Assembly (NCBI RefSeq): GCF_900156315.1
Contig: NZ_FTNI01000015.1
Span: 1 to 64,000 of the forward strand
Direction of reading: 5' to 3'
Origin: Microbispora rosea
GTDB taxonomy: Bacteria; Actinomycetota; Actinomycetes; Streptosporangiales; Streptosporangiaceae
DNA: 64,000 bases
Position numbers and translations under genes: made by a program. Below the pieces are notes generated by a model. That model saw nothing but the letters and a program-made list of their open reading frames with translations. It was not told where the DNA came from and made no database searches. Shown here in pieces: positions 42,588 to 52,314 of this stretch (the stretch's first letter is position 1; every line of letters begins with the position of its first letter).

Positions 42588-42947
42588 TTATCCCGCTCTG
42601 AGAAATTGCTCAAAGGCTTCCCGTGCCAGCGCGGACACACTCTTGCCCTCTTGCTCGGCGCGGGCCCTCGCGCGTTCACGCAACTCCTCGGGGAGTCTGA
42701 AGGAGACCCTTGGGGAATGGGTGCTATCGCCTGTGAGCGATGGACGTCCGGGGCGATTGGTCGGCACGGGTACGCGGCCTTCGTCGATCGCGCGGTGGAC
42801 GTCGCCGATTGCGTCCCGTACGTACTCGTCCGTGATCAGGTTGCCTTTGGCGTCGTAGATCTCTTCGGAGTCGCTGTCGATATCGGAGTCGTGGTCCAGG
42901 GCCAGTTCGATGTCTTCGGGTGGCCAGGCTGCCTCGTGCTCAGTCAT
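42588..42947 (-). CDS. Antitoxin-like ribbon-helix-helix protein
   Basis: 119 residues from the ATG at 42947. The acidic N terminus (DHDSDIDSDSEEIYDAKG) precedes a C-terminal RHH-like region: PRVSFRLPEELRERARARAE, then QEGKSVSALAREAFEQFL. The start overlaps the stop of the upstream gene (ATGA), giving the order putative toxin then antitoxin, as in BrnT/BrnA. The acidic part could neutralise the toxin. Confidence 0.7.
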   Translation of the reverse strand: MTEHEAAWPPEDIELALDHDSDIDSDSEEIYDAKGNLITDEYVRDAIGDVHRAIDEGRVPVPTNRPGRPSLTGDSTHSPRVSFRLPEELRERARARAEQEGKSVSALAREAFEQFLRAG

Positions 42948-43195
42948 GGCGTCCTTCTCCGTAGCGCGGTCGGCATCACGTGGATGATCACTAGAGCTTT
43001 GTCGGTGAGGATGCCGATCACCTCCAGCTCTATGCCCCGATCGTCGGGGCCGATCCAGACCCATCGATCCTCCAATGTCGGGTCTCTAGCCGGCACGATC
43101 ACTGGGGGCCCAGATCGGACAACATGCATGGCATGCGCCTGCCCGATGCGGTGCCTCCTCGCTGACCGGTAGAAGCGCAACTTCTTCATTCCCAT
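42944..43195 (-). CDS. Putative BrnT/DUF4258-like toxin
   Basis: 83 residues. It starts with a basic segment (MGMKKLRFYRSARRHRIGQA) and contains DRWVWIGPDDRGIELEVIGI and ALVIIHVMPTALRR. This arrangement (His/Arg near the N terminus, a WxxIGPDxxGxxLEV beta core, HxM near the end) resembles small RelE-fold toxins. It is coupled to the RHH protein. The family match is by eye. Confidence 0.6.
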   Translation of the reverse strand: MGMKKLRFYRSARRHRIGQAHAMHVVRSGPPVIVPARDPTLEDRWVWIGPDDRGIELEVIGILTDKALVIIHVMPTALRRRTP

Positions 43196-43332
43196 ATTAT
43201 GTCGGACACAACCCTTGTAGGTAGGGGGTTCCGGTCTACAGCGAGCCGACCAGCGAAACGGCGGTTGCCTCCTGGGCGTCGGCGGCTATGAAGAGGTCGG
43301 GGTGGATCAGAGGGCGCCCGTGCCCACCGACA

Positions 43333-43501
43333 GGTCGCGAGCCCGATCTCCGGGCCATTAGCGGGCCATTAAGGGCGGTCAACAGGGGGTACTCGCGGTC
43401 ACCCGTGGACTGCCTCTCGCCGAGGTCGGAGCCGTTGTCCCTGGTGATCAGGCCGATTTGCAAGCAGGAAGTCAGGGGGTTCGAATCCCGTAGGCTCCAC
43501 C
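43333..43501 (+). repeat. Att-like repeat, copy 2 (tRNA-Ala 3' half plus conserved left flank)
   Basis: Bases 43457-43501 repeat the 3' half of tRNA-Ala (from the anticodon loop TTTGCAAGC to the CCAC end) with one inserted G and one C-to-G change in the T arm. The left flank from about 43333 is shared with copy 3, including GCGGGCCATTA and GGCGGTCAACAGGGGGTACT. It is not a tRNA gene because the 5' half is absent. Confidence 0.9.
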
Positions 43502-43507
43502 CACTCG

Positions 43508-43546
43508 AAAGCCCAGGCCAGGGTTCCTTTTCCCCGCCTGGGCTTT
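43508..43546. terminator. Hairpin after att copy 2
   Basis: AAAGCCCAGGC and GCCTGGGCTTT (perfect 11-bp stem, 17-base loop containing TTCCTTTTCCCC). It ends in TTT and starts with AAA, so it can act on both strands. Confidence 0.85.
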
Positions 43547-43616
43547 GATCACTAGCCAGTCTTTACGCTCTTTTGCGCCCGTTGTATGTGCCCGATCCGC
43601 TCACGAGTTGTCCTAC

Positions 43617-44039
43617 CTAGGCTGGGAGCAGGGTAAGTGCGGGCACGTGTACGGGGCGGATCACTGAGAAGTCGCGGATGTCGATGGTCATCACTTCGGT
43701 GACTCGCATCCGCTCCGCCACGGCTACTACTGAGGCGTCGGCGGCACCCAATGGAAGATCGTGGTAGCGCTCGATGAGGACTGCGATTCTTGAGAGGTCG
43801 GGCTCACTGAGATCGACCAGCTGAAACCAGCCGGACTCAAGTAGCCGAAGGAAGGCTGCCTCTGCTTTGGCGCCACCGAGCTTGCCGAGCATATAGCAGC
43901 TCTCGCCAGCAACGAAGCTGGGGACGAGCAGTGGCCGGTTGGCTTCCCGAAGACGGATGAACTCTCGTATGCAGCGTTCGTGGTTCTTGTCGTCCTGAAA
44001 AGTAGCGGCCACAATCGGGCCCGTATCAACGACGATCAC
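43617..44039 (-). CDS. PIN-domain toxin, VapC-like
   Basis: 140 residues. The acidic residues of the PIN nuclease site are seen: Asp5 (MIVVDTGPI), Glu in AGESCYML (near 47), Asp in [10 protein letters not shown] (near 99) and Asp in TIDIRDF (near 117). VapC toxins cut RNA. The start overlaps the upstream antitoxin-like gene by 4 bp. It lies between att copies 2 and 3. Confidence 0.9.
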   Translation of the reverse strand: MIVVDTGPIVAATFQDDKNHERCIREFIRLREANRPLLVPSFVAGESCYMLGKLGGAKAEAAFLRLLESGWFQLVDLSEPDLSRIAVLIERYHDLPLGAADASVVAVAERMRVTEVMTIDIRDFSVIRPVHVPALTLLPA

Positions 44040-44272
44040 GCCTCGCGTCCGTAGCCCTCAACGAGAATTTCTTCCACCTGCTCGGATGCGTCGCTCCTGC
44101 CGGCGCGGAAGGCGCCGAAGAGCGTGGGCAGACCATCAGGGCCAAGATCCGGGTTCTCTGTGCGTGAGTGGACCAGTTGGAGGAGTCGCGCGCGCTCCTC
44201 ACGCACCTGATCCGGCCGGAGTTGGTCGATCAGTCGGTGAAGATCCTCGTACTCTTCCAGCGGCGCCGTCAT
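44036..44272 (-). CDS. VapB-like antitoxin
   Basis: 78 residues, rich in Glu/Arg/Leu helix ([33 protein letters not shown]). No classic DNA-binding motif is obvious, but size, position and the 4-bp overlap with the PIN gene indicate the antitoxin. The C terminus ([18 protein letters not shown]) could wrap the toxin. Confidence 0.78.
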   Translation of the reverse strand: MTAPLEEYEDLHRLIDQLRPDQVREERARLLQLVHSRTENPDLGPDGLPTLFGAFRAGRSDASEQVEEILVEGYGREA

Positions 44273-44412
44273 GTCTCCGAGTCTACGTGTCGCATGTGAT
44301 CGTTTCCGCAGGTGCGGCTAATGCCTGAACCGAGCTTCCCCGGGCAGGGCGCGAACGTACGACCGACCCGCTGCTCTCGGTGACTCTGTGGGGGGCGGAC
44401 ATGCATGGCCAC

Positions 44413-44576
44413 GTCGCGAGCGTGATCGCCGGGTCAGTAGCGGGCCATTAGGGGCGGTCAACAGGGGGTACTCACGGTCACTCGTGGACTGCTTCTCGCC
44501 CAGGTCGAGGCCGTGCCCCTGGTGATCAGGCCGATTTGCAAGCAGGAAGTCAGGGGTTCAACTCCCTAGGCTTCGT
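44413..44576 (+). repeat. Att-like repeat, copy 3
   Basis: Bases 44535-44576 repeat the 3' half of tRNA-Ala (TTTGCAAGCAGGAAGTCAGG onward) with a few changes in the T arm. The flank from about 44413 matches copy 2, including AGCGGGCCATTA, GGCGGTCAACAGGGGGTACT and CTGGTGATCAGGCCGA. The stop codon of the integrase relic lies inside it. Confidence 0.9.
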
Positions 44577-45132
44577 CAGCCAAAACGCCGCTTCTTCGCT
44601 CACGGGAAGCGGCGTTCGTGCCATCAGCTCTTGCCGCATCGTGCTCCGCCTCAACTTGCGCGCTCAGCGCATCGGCGACCTTCCGGATCATCATCACGCG
44701 TGGCGTGCTGGTAGATGAGCGCTGCTCGGTCGCTGTCGTGCCACATTCGGGCCTCGAGGTCGGCCAGGCTCGCGCCCGACTGCGCGGCGAGTGTGTTGCC
44801 GGTGTGCCGAAGGTCGTGGAAGTGCAGGCCCTTGACGCCCATCTCCTTGAGCGCTTCCGCCCACTTGGCCTCTCGCCGGAAGTTGCCGCCGCGCAGGTAA
44901 CCGCCTCGCTCGCCGAGAAAGACGAACGCCTCGTCGGCCTGGCCGACGAACTCGGCACGGTGCTCGGTGAGCGCGGGGACGATCGCCGAGGGGATGCTGA
45001 CGGTGCGATTGCCGGCCTGCGACTTGGGCGGTGCCAGCACCATTTTCTCCGCCATCCAGGTCGATGAGCTGTTCCCGCAGGCGGTTCGTACGTGCGTTGA
45101 TGTCGATGTCCGAGCGCCGCAGCGCGATGCCC
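44566..45132 (-). pseudogene. Tyrosine-recombinase integrase relic (frameshifted)
   Basis: Three frames make up one integrase C terminus. The first reads IALRRSDIDI then NRLREQLIDLDGGE. After a shift near 45050 comes VLAPPKSQAGNRTVSIPSAI and the catalytic HDLRHTGNTLAAQSGASL with active Tyr in ALIYQHATRD. After a second shift near 44697 comes RKVADALSAQVEAEHDAA ending LADEA. The final TAG lies inside att copy 3, as is usual for integrases next to their site. The N terminus is missing. The protein cannot be made whole. Confidence 0.9.
44584..44616. terminator. Hairpin after att copy 3
   Basis: AACGCCGCTTC and GAAGCGGCGTT (perfect 11-bp stem, 11-base loop), directly after the tRNA-derived repeat and inside the integrase relic's 3' end. 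Confidence 0.75.
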
Positions 45133-45213
45133 GGTTGAGCGAGTTGCCGTACCTACGGTGGTACCGATCCGGAGCGCCGTTTCTGATGGTCAGCCAAATT
45201 TGCTGGATGCTCT

Positions 45214-46446
45214 TCATCCTGGTCGGCGGCCGGGCCCGCGGGTGACTCGGAGCCGGTTCACCGCCTCGATGACGGGCGCCGCGCCGTCCTCTGCCGAGAC
45301 CCGGACCGACAGGGCCTGGGCGCGCTGCCGGTAGGCCGGGTCGGTTACCGCGCTGGTGAGCGCGGCGGCCAGCCGTGCGGGCGTCAGGCGGCGGAACGGG
45401 ATCGCGGCCGGAGCCACGCCGAGTGCCGTCAGCCTGGACGCCCAGAACGGCTGGTCGTTCATCACCGGCACGGCCACGGCGGGCACGCCCGCCCGGACCC
45501 CGGCCCCGGTGGTGCCGCTGCCGCAGTGGTGGGCGACGGCGGCCATACGAGGAAAAAGCCAATCGTGCGGTACGTCGCCGACCGCCAGTACGTCGTCGGA
45601 GATGTGTCCCCGCAGGCCCGTCTGCAGCACGCCTCGCAACCCGGCCCGCCGCAGCGCCTGCACGGCCAGATCCGTGTACTGCTCGGCCCGCGTGCCCGCC
45701 AGGCTGCCGAAGCCGACGAAGACCGGGGTGGGCCCCGACGCGAGGAAGTCGCGCAGCACCGGATCCGGCCGCCAGTCCCGCGGCTGGAGCGGCCACCAGT
45801 AACCCGTGATCTCCAGCCCGGGCCGCCAGTCGGCCGGGCGCGGCAGCACCAGCGGGCTGACCCCGTGGAAGACCGGCCAGTGTGTGCTCTCCCGGCGCCG
45901 GTAGAGGTCGCGCGGGGTCATCGGGGGCAGCCCAAGCCGGGCCCGCATCTTCGCGCTCATCCCGGCGATCAGCGGGCCGGCGGCGGGCACCTCGAACGCG
46001 AGCCGGGCCGCCCTGCGGTTCCCCCACCGCCCGAGCGACCCCTGGAACAGGCTCATGACCGGCGGGAATTCACCCGTGGGGTCTATCGGCTGCAGGTGCA
46101 CGCCCATGCTCGGCACGCCCATCGCCTCGGCGACGTGAGAGCCCTGCGCGCCCGCCACGCCCAGCAGGAGCAGGTCCGCCTCCTGCTGCTCGGCGATCCG
46201 AGTCAGCCCGTCCATGAGCTGCTCGCTGTACTCCTTGAACGCGCCGATGGAGATGCGGCCGGTCAGTGCGGAGAGCGGATCTCCGGGAAGCGGCAGATGC
46301 TCCAGGCCCGCGTCAGTCACTGATTCCGCGTACGGCTCGTGGGCGGCGATGGCCACCTCATGCCCGGCCTCGCGTAAGCGCACCCCCAACCCCGCGTACG
46401 GTGCCACGTCCCCCCGCGTACCGACTCCTATGATCAGAACCCGCAT
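45214..46446 (-). CDS. Macrolide-type glycosyltransferase (GT1 family)
   Basis: 410 residues from the ATG at 46446 (AGGTGGTG upstream). The N-terminal acceptor domain starts MRVLIIGVGTRGDVAPYAGL. The C-terminal nucleotide-sugar site has GFGSLAGTRAEQY and HHCGSGTTGAGVRAGVPAVA then VPVMNDQPFWA. Relatives transfer sugars to macrolides, glycolipids or sterols. It is divergent from a TetR gene with two matched operators between, so it is likely inducible, perhaps for inactivating a toxic compound. Its 3' end abuts the integrase relic. Confidence 0.88.
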   Translation of the reverse strand: MRVLIIGVGTRGDVAPYAGLGVRLREAGHEVAIAAHEPYAESVTDAGLEHLPLPGDPLSALTGRISIGAFKEYSEQLMDGLTRIAEQQEADLLLLGVAGAQGSHVAEAMGVPSMGVHLQPIDPTGEFPPVMSLFQGSLGRWGNRRAARLAFEVPAAGPLIAGMSAKMRARLGLPPMTPRDLYRRRESTHWPVFHGVSPLVLPRPADWRPGLEITGYWWPLQPRDWRPDPVLRDFLASGPTPVFVGFGSLAGTRAEQYTDLAVQALRRAGLRGVLQTGLRGHISDDVLAVGDVPHDWLFPRMAAVAHHCGSGTTGAGVRAGVPAVAVPVMNDQPFWASRLTALGVAPAAIPFRRLTPARLAAALTSAVTDPAYRQRAQALSVRVSAEDGAAPVIEAVNRLRVTRGPGRRPG

Positions 46447-46472
46447 CCACGTCACCACCTGTCTCGGTTTGT

Positions 46473-46525
46473 CATGCAGTCGCATGGTAAAACGGGGCAG
46501 TAAGCTTTTACCATGCACTCGCATG
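46473..46525. promoter_or_regulatory. Two TetR-type operators between glycosyltransferase and TetR genes
   Basis: CATGC-AGTC-GCATG (46473-46486) and CATGC-ACTC-GCATG (46512-46525) are two copies of one palindrome. Between them, GCATGGTAAAA and TTTTACCATGC face each other as a perfect 11-bp inverted repeat (46482-46516). The right copy overlaps the first ATG of the tetR frame. Confidence 0.82.
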
Positions 46526-47131
46526 AGAAAGTGGTGGGCCGTGCCGAAGATCGTCGACCATGACGACCGGCGACGGCACATCGCCGAGGCCGTGCACCGC
46601 ATCATCCACGACAGGGGCATGGAGAGCGTCAGCCTGAGGGAGGTCGCCGCCGAGGCCGGAATGTCCATGGGCGCGGTGCAGTACTACGTCACGACGAAGA
46701 ACCAGATGCTGCTGCTGGCACTGGAACACATCGGGATGTGGATCGGCAATCGGGTGGCAGCCGTGGCCGCGCGCCGGTCCACGCCGCTCGACCTGCTGCG
46801 AGACACCGTGCTGGAGCTGTTGCCGCTGGACGACGAGCGCGGCTACCTGAACCGCGTCGGACTGGCGTTCCAGGCGAGCTCGGTGGTGGACGACCACCAG
46901 GCGGTGGCGATGCGAATGGGGTACTCGCACCTGCTGTCCTTCTTCGCCGAGCAGATCAGGGCCGCCCAGGCCGCCGGGCAACTCGCCGCCCACCTGGATG
47001 CCGCCAAGGAGGCGAGCATCCTGTACGCCTTCGCCCAGGGCATCGTGAACGCCACCCTGGTCGGGCACTACACGCCCAATGAGGTCGCGGCGTTGCTCGA
47101 CTACCACCTGGCGCGGCTCCGCGCGGGGTGA
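46523..47131 (+). CDS. TetR-family regulator of the glycosyltransferase
   Basis: 202 residues if started at the ATG 46523, or 196 from the GTG at 46541, which lies outside the operator. The HTH is IAEAVHRIIHDRGMESVSLR with EVAAEAGMSMGAVQYYVTTK. The C-terminal ligand-binding region is helical (TetR_C type). It probably represses itself and the divergent glycosyltransferase through the operators. Confidence 0.9.
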   Translation: MRKWWAVPKIVDHDDRRRHIAEAVHRIIHDRGMESVSLREVAAEAGMSMGAVQYYVTTKNQMLLLALEHIGMWIGNRVAAVAARRSTPLDLLRDTVLELLPLDDERGYLNRVGLAFQASSVVDDHQAVAMRMGYSHLLSFFAEQIRAAQAAGQLAAHLDAAKEASILYAFAQGIVNATLVGHYTPNEVAALLDYHLARLRAG

Positions 47132-47189
47132 CGGGCCGTAGCGGGAATCCTCGGCCGGCCCACGCCGTAGCCGACCAATGGGCTGCGTA

Positions 47190-47280
47190 CCTGCCGAGGC
47201 CGGCCGCCCCGTCGCCTGATGCACGTACGGCTTGACCTTCAACCCCTCGAACTCGCCCGGCGCCGGCGGCACATCCTTAC
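47190..47280 (-). pseudogene. Possible fragment of an AICE Pra-like activator
   Basis: The minus strand reads KDVPPAPGEFEGLKVKPYVH then QATGRPA. I recall the pattern EFEGLxVxPYV near the C terminus of the replication/integration/excision activators (Pra) of actinobacterial integrative elements. No start or full frame is present. The match is short and by memory. Confidence 0.3.
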
Positions 47281-47399
47281 CGCCTTCTGCGCGGCTTGAG
47301 CGAGGAGTCGGCGTCTACTGCCGCGGTCACCGGCCAGTCCGCTACGAGAACTGTCCAGGGGAGAGACGCCTCGCCCGAGCGGGGAGGCGATCGCGTGGT

Positions 47400-48080
47400 T
47401 CAGCCCATGAAGGGCTTGAAGATGGAGACCACCTTTGTGACAGCACGGTCGGCGTCCCCGTCCGCGATCGCCTCGACCAGCTCGTGATGGTGGCGGTGTG
47501 CCGCGTCCTCGTCTTCGCTCTTCTCGTCGCGCATGTGGGCGGCGAAGATGTCGAGCATGCTGGAGTACAGCTTGACGTAGAGAGGGTTGTGCGTCGCTGC
47601 CACGATCGCGTGGTGCAGGGCGAGGTCCGCGCCCGCTCGCAGGTCGGGATCGTCGGTCGACCAGCTCTCTTCCCGAGAGTCGCGCAGCTCCCGCAGCAGT
47701 TCGACGTCGGCATCCGAGCGGTTCAGCGCGGCCAGTGCCGCCGCAGCGCTGTCAAGGGCAAGGCGTAGTTCCAGGTAGTGGCGACGGGTGCCACCGGCGA
47801 GCTGACGTTCAAGAGTGCCTGTCAGCTCGGAGCTGGAGATGACGAAGGTGCCGCGGCCCTGCTCACGGCGCAGCAGGCCTGCGTGCACCAGCGACTGCAC
47901 CGCCTCGCGCACCGTGTTCCGGCCGATCCCGAACTCCGACACCAGTGCGGCCTCGGTCGGTATCCGTTCACCGACCGGCCAGCGTCCAGAGGCCACCTCC
48001 TCGCGGAAGCGCTCGGCAGCCTGATCGATGAGTCCCACTCGACGCATCGGCTGTCGCGTGCCAGACTCTTCGTGAGTCAT
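47400..48080 (-). CDS. FadR/GntR-family (FCD) transcriptional regulator
   Basis: 226 residues. The wHTH is IPTEAALVSEFGIGRNTVRE and AVQSLVHAGLLRREQGRGTF. The FCD ligand domain follows, with metal-type residues in DLALHHAIVAATHNP and HRHHHELVEAIADGD. It is divergent from a CynX-type transporter. ATCCCAT occurs twice in the 42-bp gap and could be part of its operator. Confidence 0.92.
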   Translation of the reverse strand: MTHEESGTRQPMRRVGLIDQAAERFREEVASGRWPVGERIPTEAALVSEFGIGRNTVREAVQSLVHAGLLRREQGRGTFVISSSELTGTLERQLAGGTRRHYLELRLALDSAAAALAALNRSDADVELLRELRDSREESWSTDDPDLRAGADLALHHAIVAATHNPLYVKLYSSMLDIFAAHMRDEKSEDEDAAHRHHHELVEAIADGDADRAVTKVVSIFKPFMG

Positions 48081-48122
48081 CCCATAATCCCATCATCTGC
48101 TGACCTTCTACCGGAGTATAAC

Positions 48123-49376
48123 GTGACATCGCTCTCCTCACCGGTCGTTCCGTTACGCCGTGGGCGCCTGACCTTGTTGGCCGGGTTCGCCATCGCCCTG
48201 ACAGCGGTCAACCTGCGAACCGCCGTGACCGGGTTCACTCCGCTCCTGGAGATCATCGGATCCGATCTCGGCTTCGGGGTGACGCTGTCCGGTCTGCTCG
48301 GCACCGTGCCGGCGGCGTCCTTCGGCATCTTCGGATTTCTCGCCCCAGCGGTGACGAAGAAGTTCGGACTCGAGCGCACGGCCACTGTGGCGCTGGGCCT
48401 GACGGCTCTGTCGCTCCTGATGCGTGCCTTCTCCCCAACGCCCTCGTTGCTGGTCCTTTCGACCGTGCTGGCGCTGGCCGGAATCGGGGCCGCGAACGTC
48501 GTGATCGTTCCGTTGGTGAAGGCCTGGTTCGCGGATCGACTGGCCATGGGGACCTCGCTTTACCTGATCCTCCTGCAGGCGGGCCAGTTCATCGCCCCGC
48601 TCCTCGCGGTCCCGGTCGCGGAAGCGGCGACGTGGCGGCTCTCGGTAGGCATCTGGGCGGGACCGGCTGCTGTGGCCGCTGTGGTCTGGCTCGTCCTGGC
48701 AGTCAGGCTGCCCGCCGATCATCACGCGCCCGCGGCCGTGACGGCGACCGATGCGAGGCCGAGGATCAGCCGATCATCGACCGCCTGGGGCCTGGTGATC
48801 CTCTTCGCGATGATGTCGCTGTCCAACTACGCGATCATCACCTGGGTCCCGGCGGTGCTCACCGACGCAGGAGGCAGCGCGACTCTGGGCGGCTCCATGG
48901 TCGCGCTCTACTCGGTATGGGGCATGCTCGCGGCTCTGGTGGTTCCACAGCTGGCCACGCGCATGACGAACCCGTTCGTCGTGGTCGTCGGATGCGCGAT
49001 CTTCCTGGTGGCGGGATACCTGGGCCTGCTCCTGTCGCCGCTCGACGGCACGCTGATCTGGGTGTGTGCGCTGGGAATCGGGGTGAGCACCTTCCCGCTC
49101 TGCATGACCCTCATCAACCGTCGAACCAAGAGCCCGCAGACGGCCTCTGCCGTGTCGGGATTCGTGCAAGGCATCGGCTATGGGCTGGCGTGCTTGGGCC
49201 CGATCGGTCTGGGCCTTCTGCGCGAGGCGACCGGATCATGGTCGATCCCGCTCCTGGTGCTCGCCGCGAGCGCCATCCCCGGGATGATCGCCGGCTGGTT
49301 CGCTTGCCGTCCTCGCTTCGTGGAGGACTCTGCGCCACAGCCGACGAAGCGCGAGGCTGACCAGCTGCCGCGATAA
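48123..49376 (+). CDS. MFS transporter, CynX/NimT type
   Basis: 417 residues from a GTG at 48123 (GGAG upstream). About 12 membrane helices. The N-terminal block FAIALTAVNLRTAVTGFTPL is the NLR motif of the CynX (cyanate/2-nitroimidazole) family. It is divergent from the FadR gene, which probably regulates it. The substrate is not known and may be a small organic acid or drug. Confidence 0.9.
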   Translation: MTSLSSPVVPLRRGRLTLLAGFAIALTAVNLRTAVTGFTPLLEIIGSDLGFGVTLSGLLGTVPAASFGIFGFLAPAVTKKFGLERTATVALGLTALSLLMRAFSPTPSLLVLSTVLALAGIGAANVVIVPLVKAWFADRLAMGTSLYLILLQAGQFIAPLLAVPVAEAATWRLSVGIWAGPAAVAAVVWLVLAVRLPADHHAPAAVTATDARPRISRSSTAWGLVILFAMMSLSNYAIITWVPAVLTDAGGSATLGGSMVALYSVWGMLAALVVPQLATRMTNPFVVVVGCAIFLVAGYLGLLLSPLDGTLIWVCALGIGVSTFPLCMTLINRRTKSPQTASAVSGFVQGIGYGLACLGPIGLGLLREATGSWSIPLLVLAASAIPGMIAGWFACRPRFVEDSAPQPTKREADQLPR

Positions 49377-49635
49377 GGGTCATGCATCGTGCGAGTTGCA
49401 CGATTTCATCGTCGGGCATCGCCTGATAACGCTCGGCAGAGATAAGACACGACGGCTGGGCTCCACGCATTCACAGGCCACCTCCCATGATCCGGAGGTG
49501 GCCTTTGCGGTCTCGTACGGCAACGAGCCACGGCAACCGCTATGAATCCGATCGCAGTGGGGGAAAGACGGCCGGGCCGAAGCCCGAAGTCTATTCGGGG
49601 TGCGACGACAGATCGCGCTCAGGCAGACTGCGCGG
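49377..49635. other. Intergenic region between CynX-type transporter and DUF3626
   Basis: About 260 bp. GGCCACCTCC at 49480 and GGAGGTGGCC at 49494 form a perfect 10-bp hairpin, probably the terminator of the transporter gene. The rest presumably holds the promoter of the next gene. Confidence 0.6.
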
Positions 49636-50550
49636 ATGAGCGCGCCCACGCCTGCATCGCCGCAGGAGCAAGCCCTTCGCCATGTCGAGGCCCGGTCGTC
49701 AGGGGATCCGCTCGACCCTCGGTCGCGTGTGACCCTCAACTTCCACCCCGACCGCTCGGCCGGCGGCCGGCAGATCCTGCTCCGGCTGGCCGACGACGGC
49801 GTCTACCTGTCGCAGTTCGTCACCGGAACAAGCAACGGGGGACTCACGGCTCACCCCGGCGGCGACCGGTGGCGCTGGGAAAGCAGGATCTTCGGTGGAG
49901 CGTACGACCACGCACCTGCAGAGGAGCGCCCCGTCTACGGCGCGCTGAACTTCCGACGCAGGTCCATCGGCGCCGCGCCACGGTTCGGCTCCGCCCACTT
50001 CAGGCTGACGGCCGAGGCTCTTCGCCGAGCCACGTTCTGCTACCCGGACAGCTTTTTCGAGCCTTCGGCGTTCGGTGTCGCGTCCCGCATGGCGCTGATC
50101 GAGCTGGCCGAGGCTGACGACCCGGACCTCCTGGACGACTACATCGAGGCTCAGGTGCACGGGCCGGTCAGGCTCGACCGGGACGTGGAGGCCCTGGTCC
50201 TCGATCCCAGCTATCGCGGCACGGCTGTGGAGGCCGCGGCCCGCCGGCTTCCATGCCCGGTGGAATGGCATTCCGGATTCCGCCTCACGATCGAGCATCT
50301 GCGCCGCCACCCGAACTACCGGGGGCAGGAGTACGTAGCGCTCGGCGCCGAGATCGCGGTCGACGGCCTGCTCGATCCGCGGATCATCGGAGACGCTGCC
50401 CGCACCGGGCGTTACGACGTGCAGGCACTGAAGAAGGTCTGGCACTGCGTGGCGCGCTTCGGCTCGTCTCTGCCCCCGGCTGGTGAGATTCCAGACCCCC
50501 ACCGGCCCGCGGGGCGAGGGGCGGCCGGCGTGGCCTGCGGTGCCGGGTGA
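49636..50550 (+). CDS. DUF3626 family protein
   Basis: 304 residues from the ATG at 49636. Visible blocks are VTLNFHPDRSAGGRQILLRL, the YLSQFVTGTSNGGLTAHPGG loop, FGGAYDH, YGALNFRRR, and GSAHFRLTAEALRRATFCYP. They match the DUF3626 family, whose activity is unknown. The His/Asp/Gly-rich loops (HPDR; SNGGLTA; GGAYDH) hint at an ADP-ribosyl-type enzyme fold, but that is speculation. No signal peptide. Confidence 0.8.
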   Translation: MSAPTPASPQEQALRHVEARSSGDPLDPRSRVTLNFHPDRSAGGRQILLRLADDGVYLSQFVTGTSNGGLTAHPGGDRWRWESRIFGGAYDHAPAEERPVYGALNFRRRSIGAAPRFGSAHFRLTAEALRRATFCYPDSFFEPSAFGVASRMALIELAEADDPDLLDDYIEAQVHGPVRLDRDVEALVLDPSYRGTAVEAAARRLPCPVEWHSGFRLTIEHLRRHPNYRGQEYVALGAEIAVDGLLDPRIIGDAARTGRYDVQALKKVWHCVARFGSSLPPAGEIPDPHRPAGRGAAGVACGAG

Positions 50551-50576
50551 TGGGCACCGCAGGCCACAGGTGCGGG

Positions 50577-52314
<1,738 letters not shown>

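Larger units (their letters stand above)
43196..43616. other. Intergenic region holding att copy 2
   Basis: No gene seen. It contains the tRNA-derived repeat and its flank (43333-43501) and the strong hairpin at 43508-43546. Confidence 0.7.

Noticed and set aside
43457-43501. Second tRNA-Ala gene
   Set aside because: Only the 3' half is present and the T stem has changes; no D arm or acceptor 5' strand.
44535-44576. Third tRNA-Ala gene
   Set aside because: Again only the 3' half, with a disrupted T arm and acceptor stem.
45133-45213. Further integrase N-terminal sequence
   Set aside because: The stretch reads IQQIWLTIRNGAPDRYHRRY in one frame, which does not match the expected integrase core; left unassigned.
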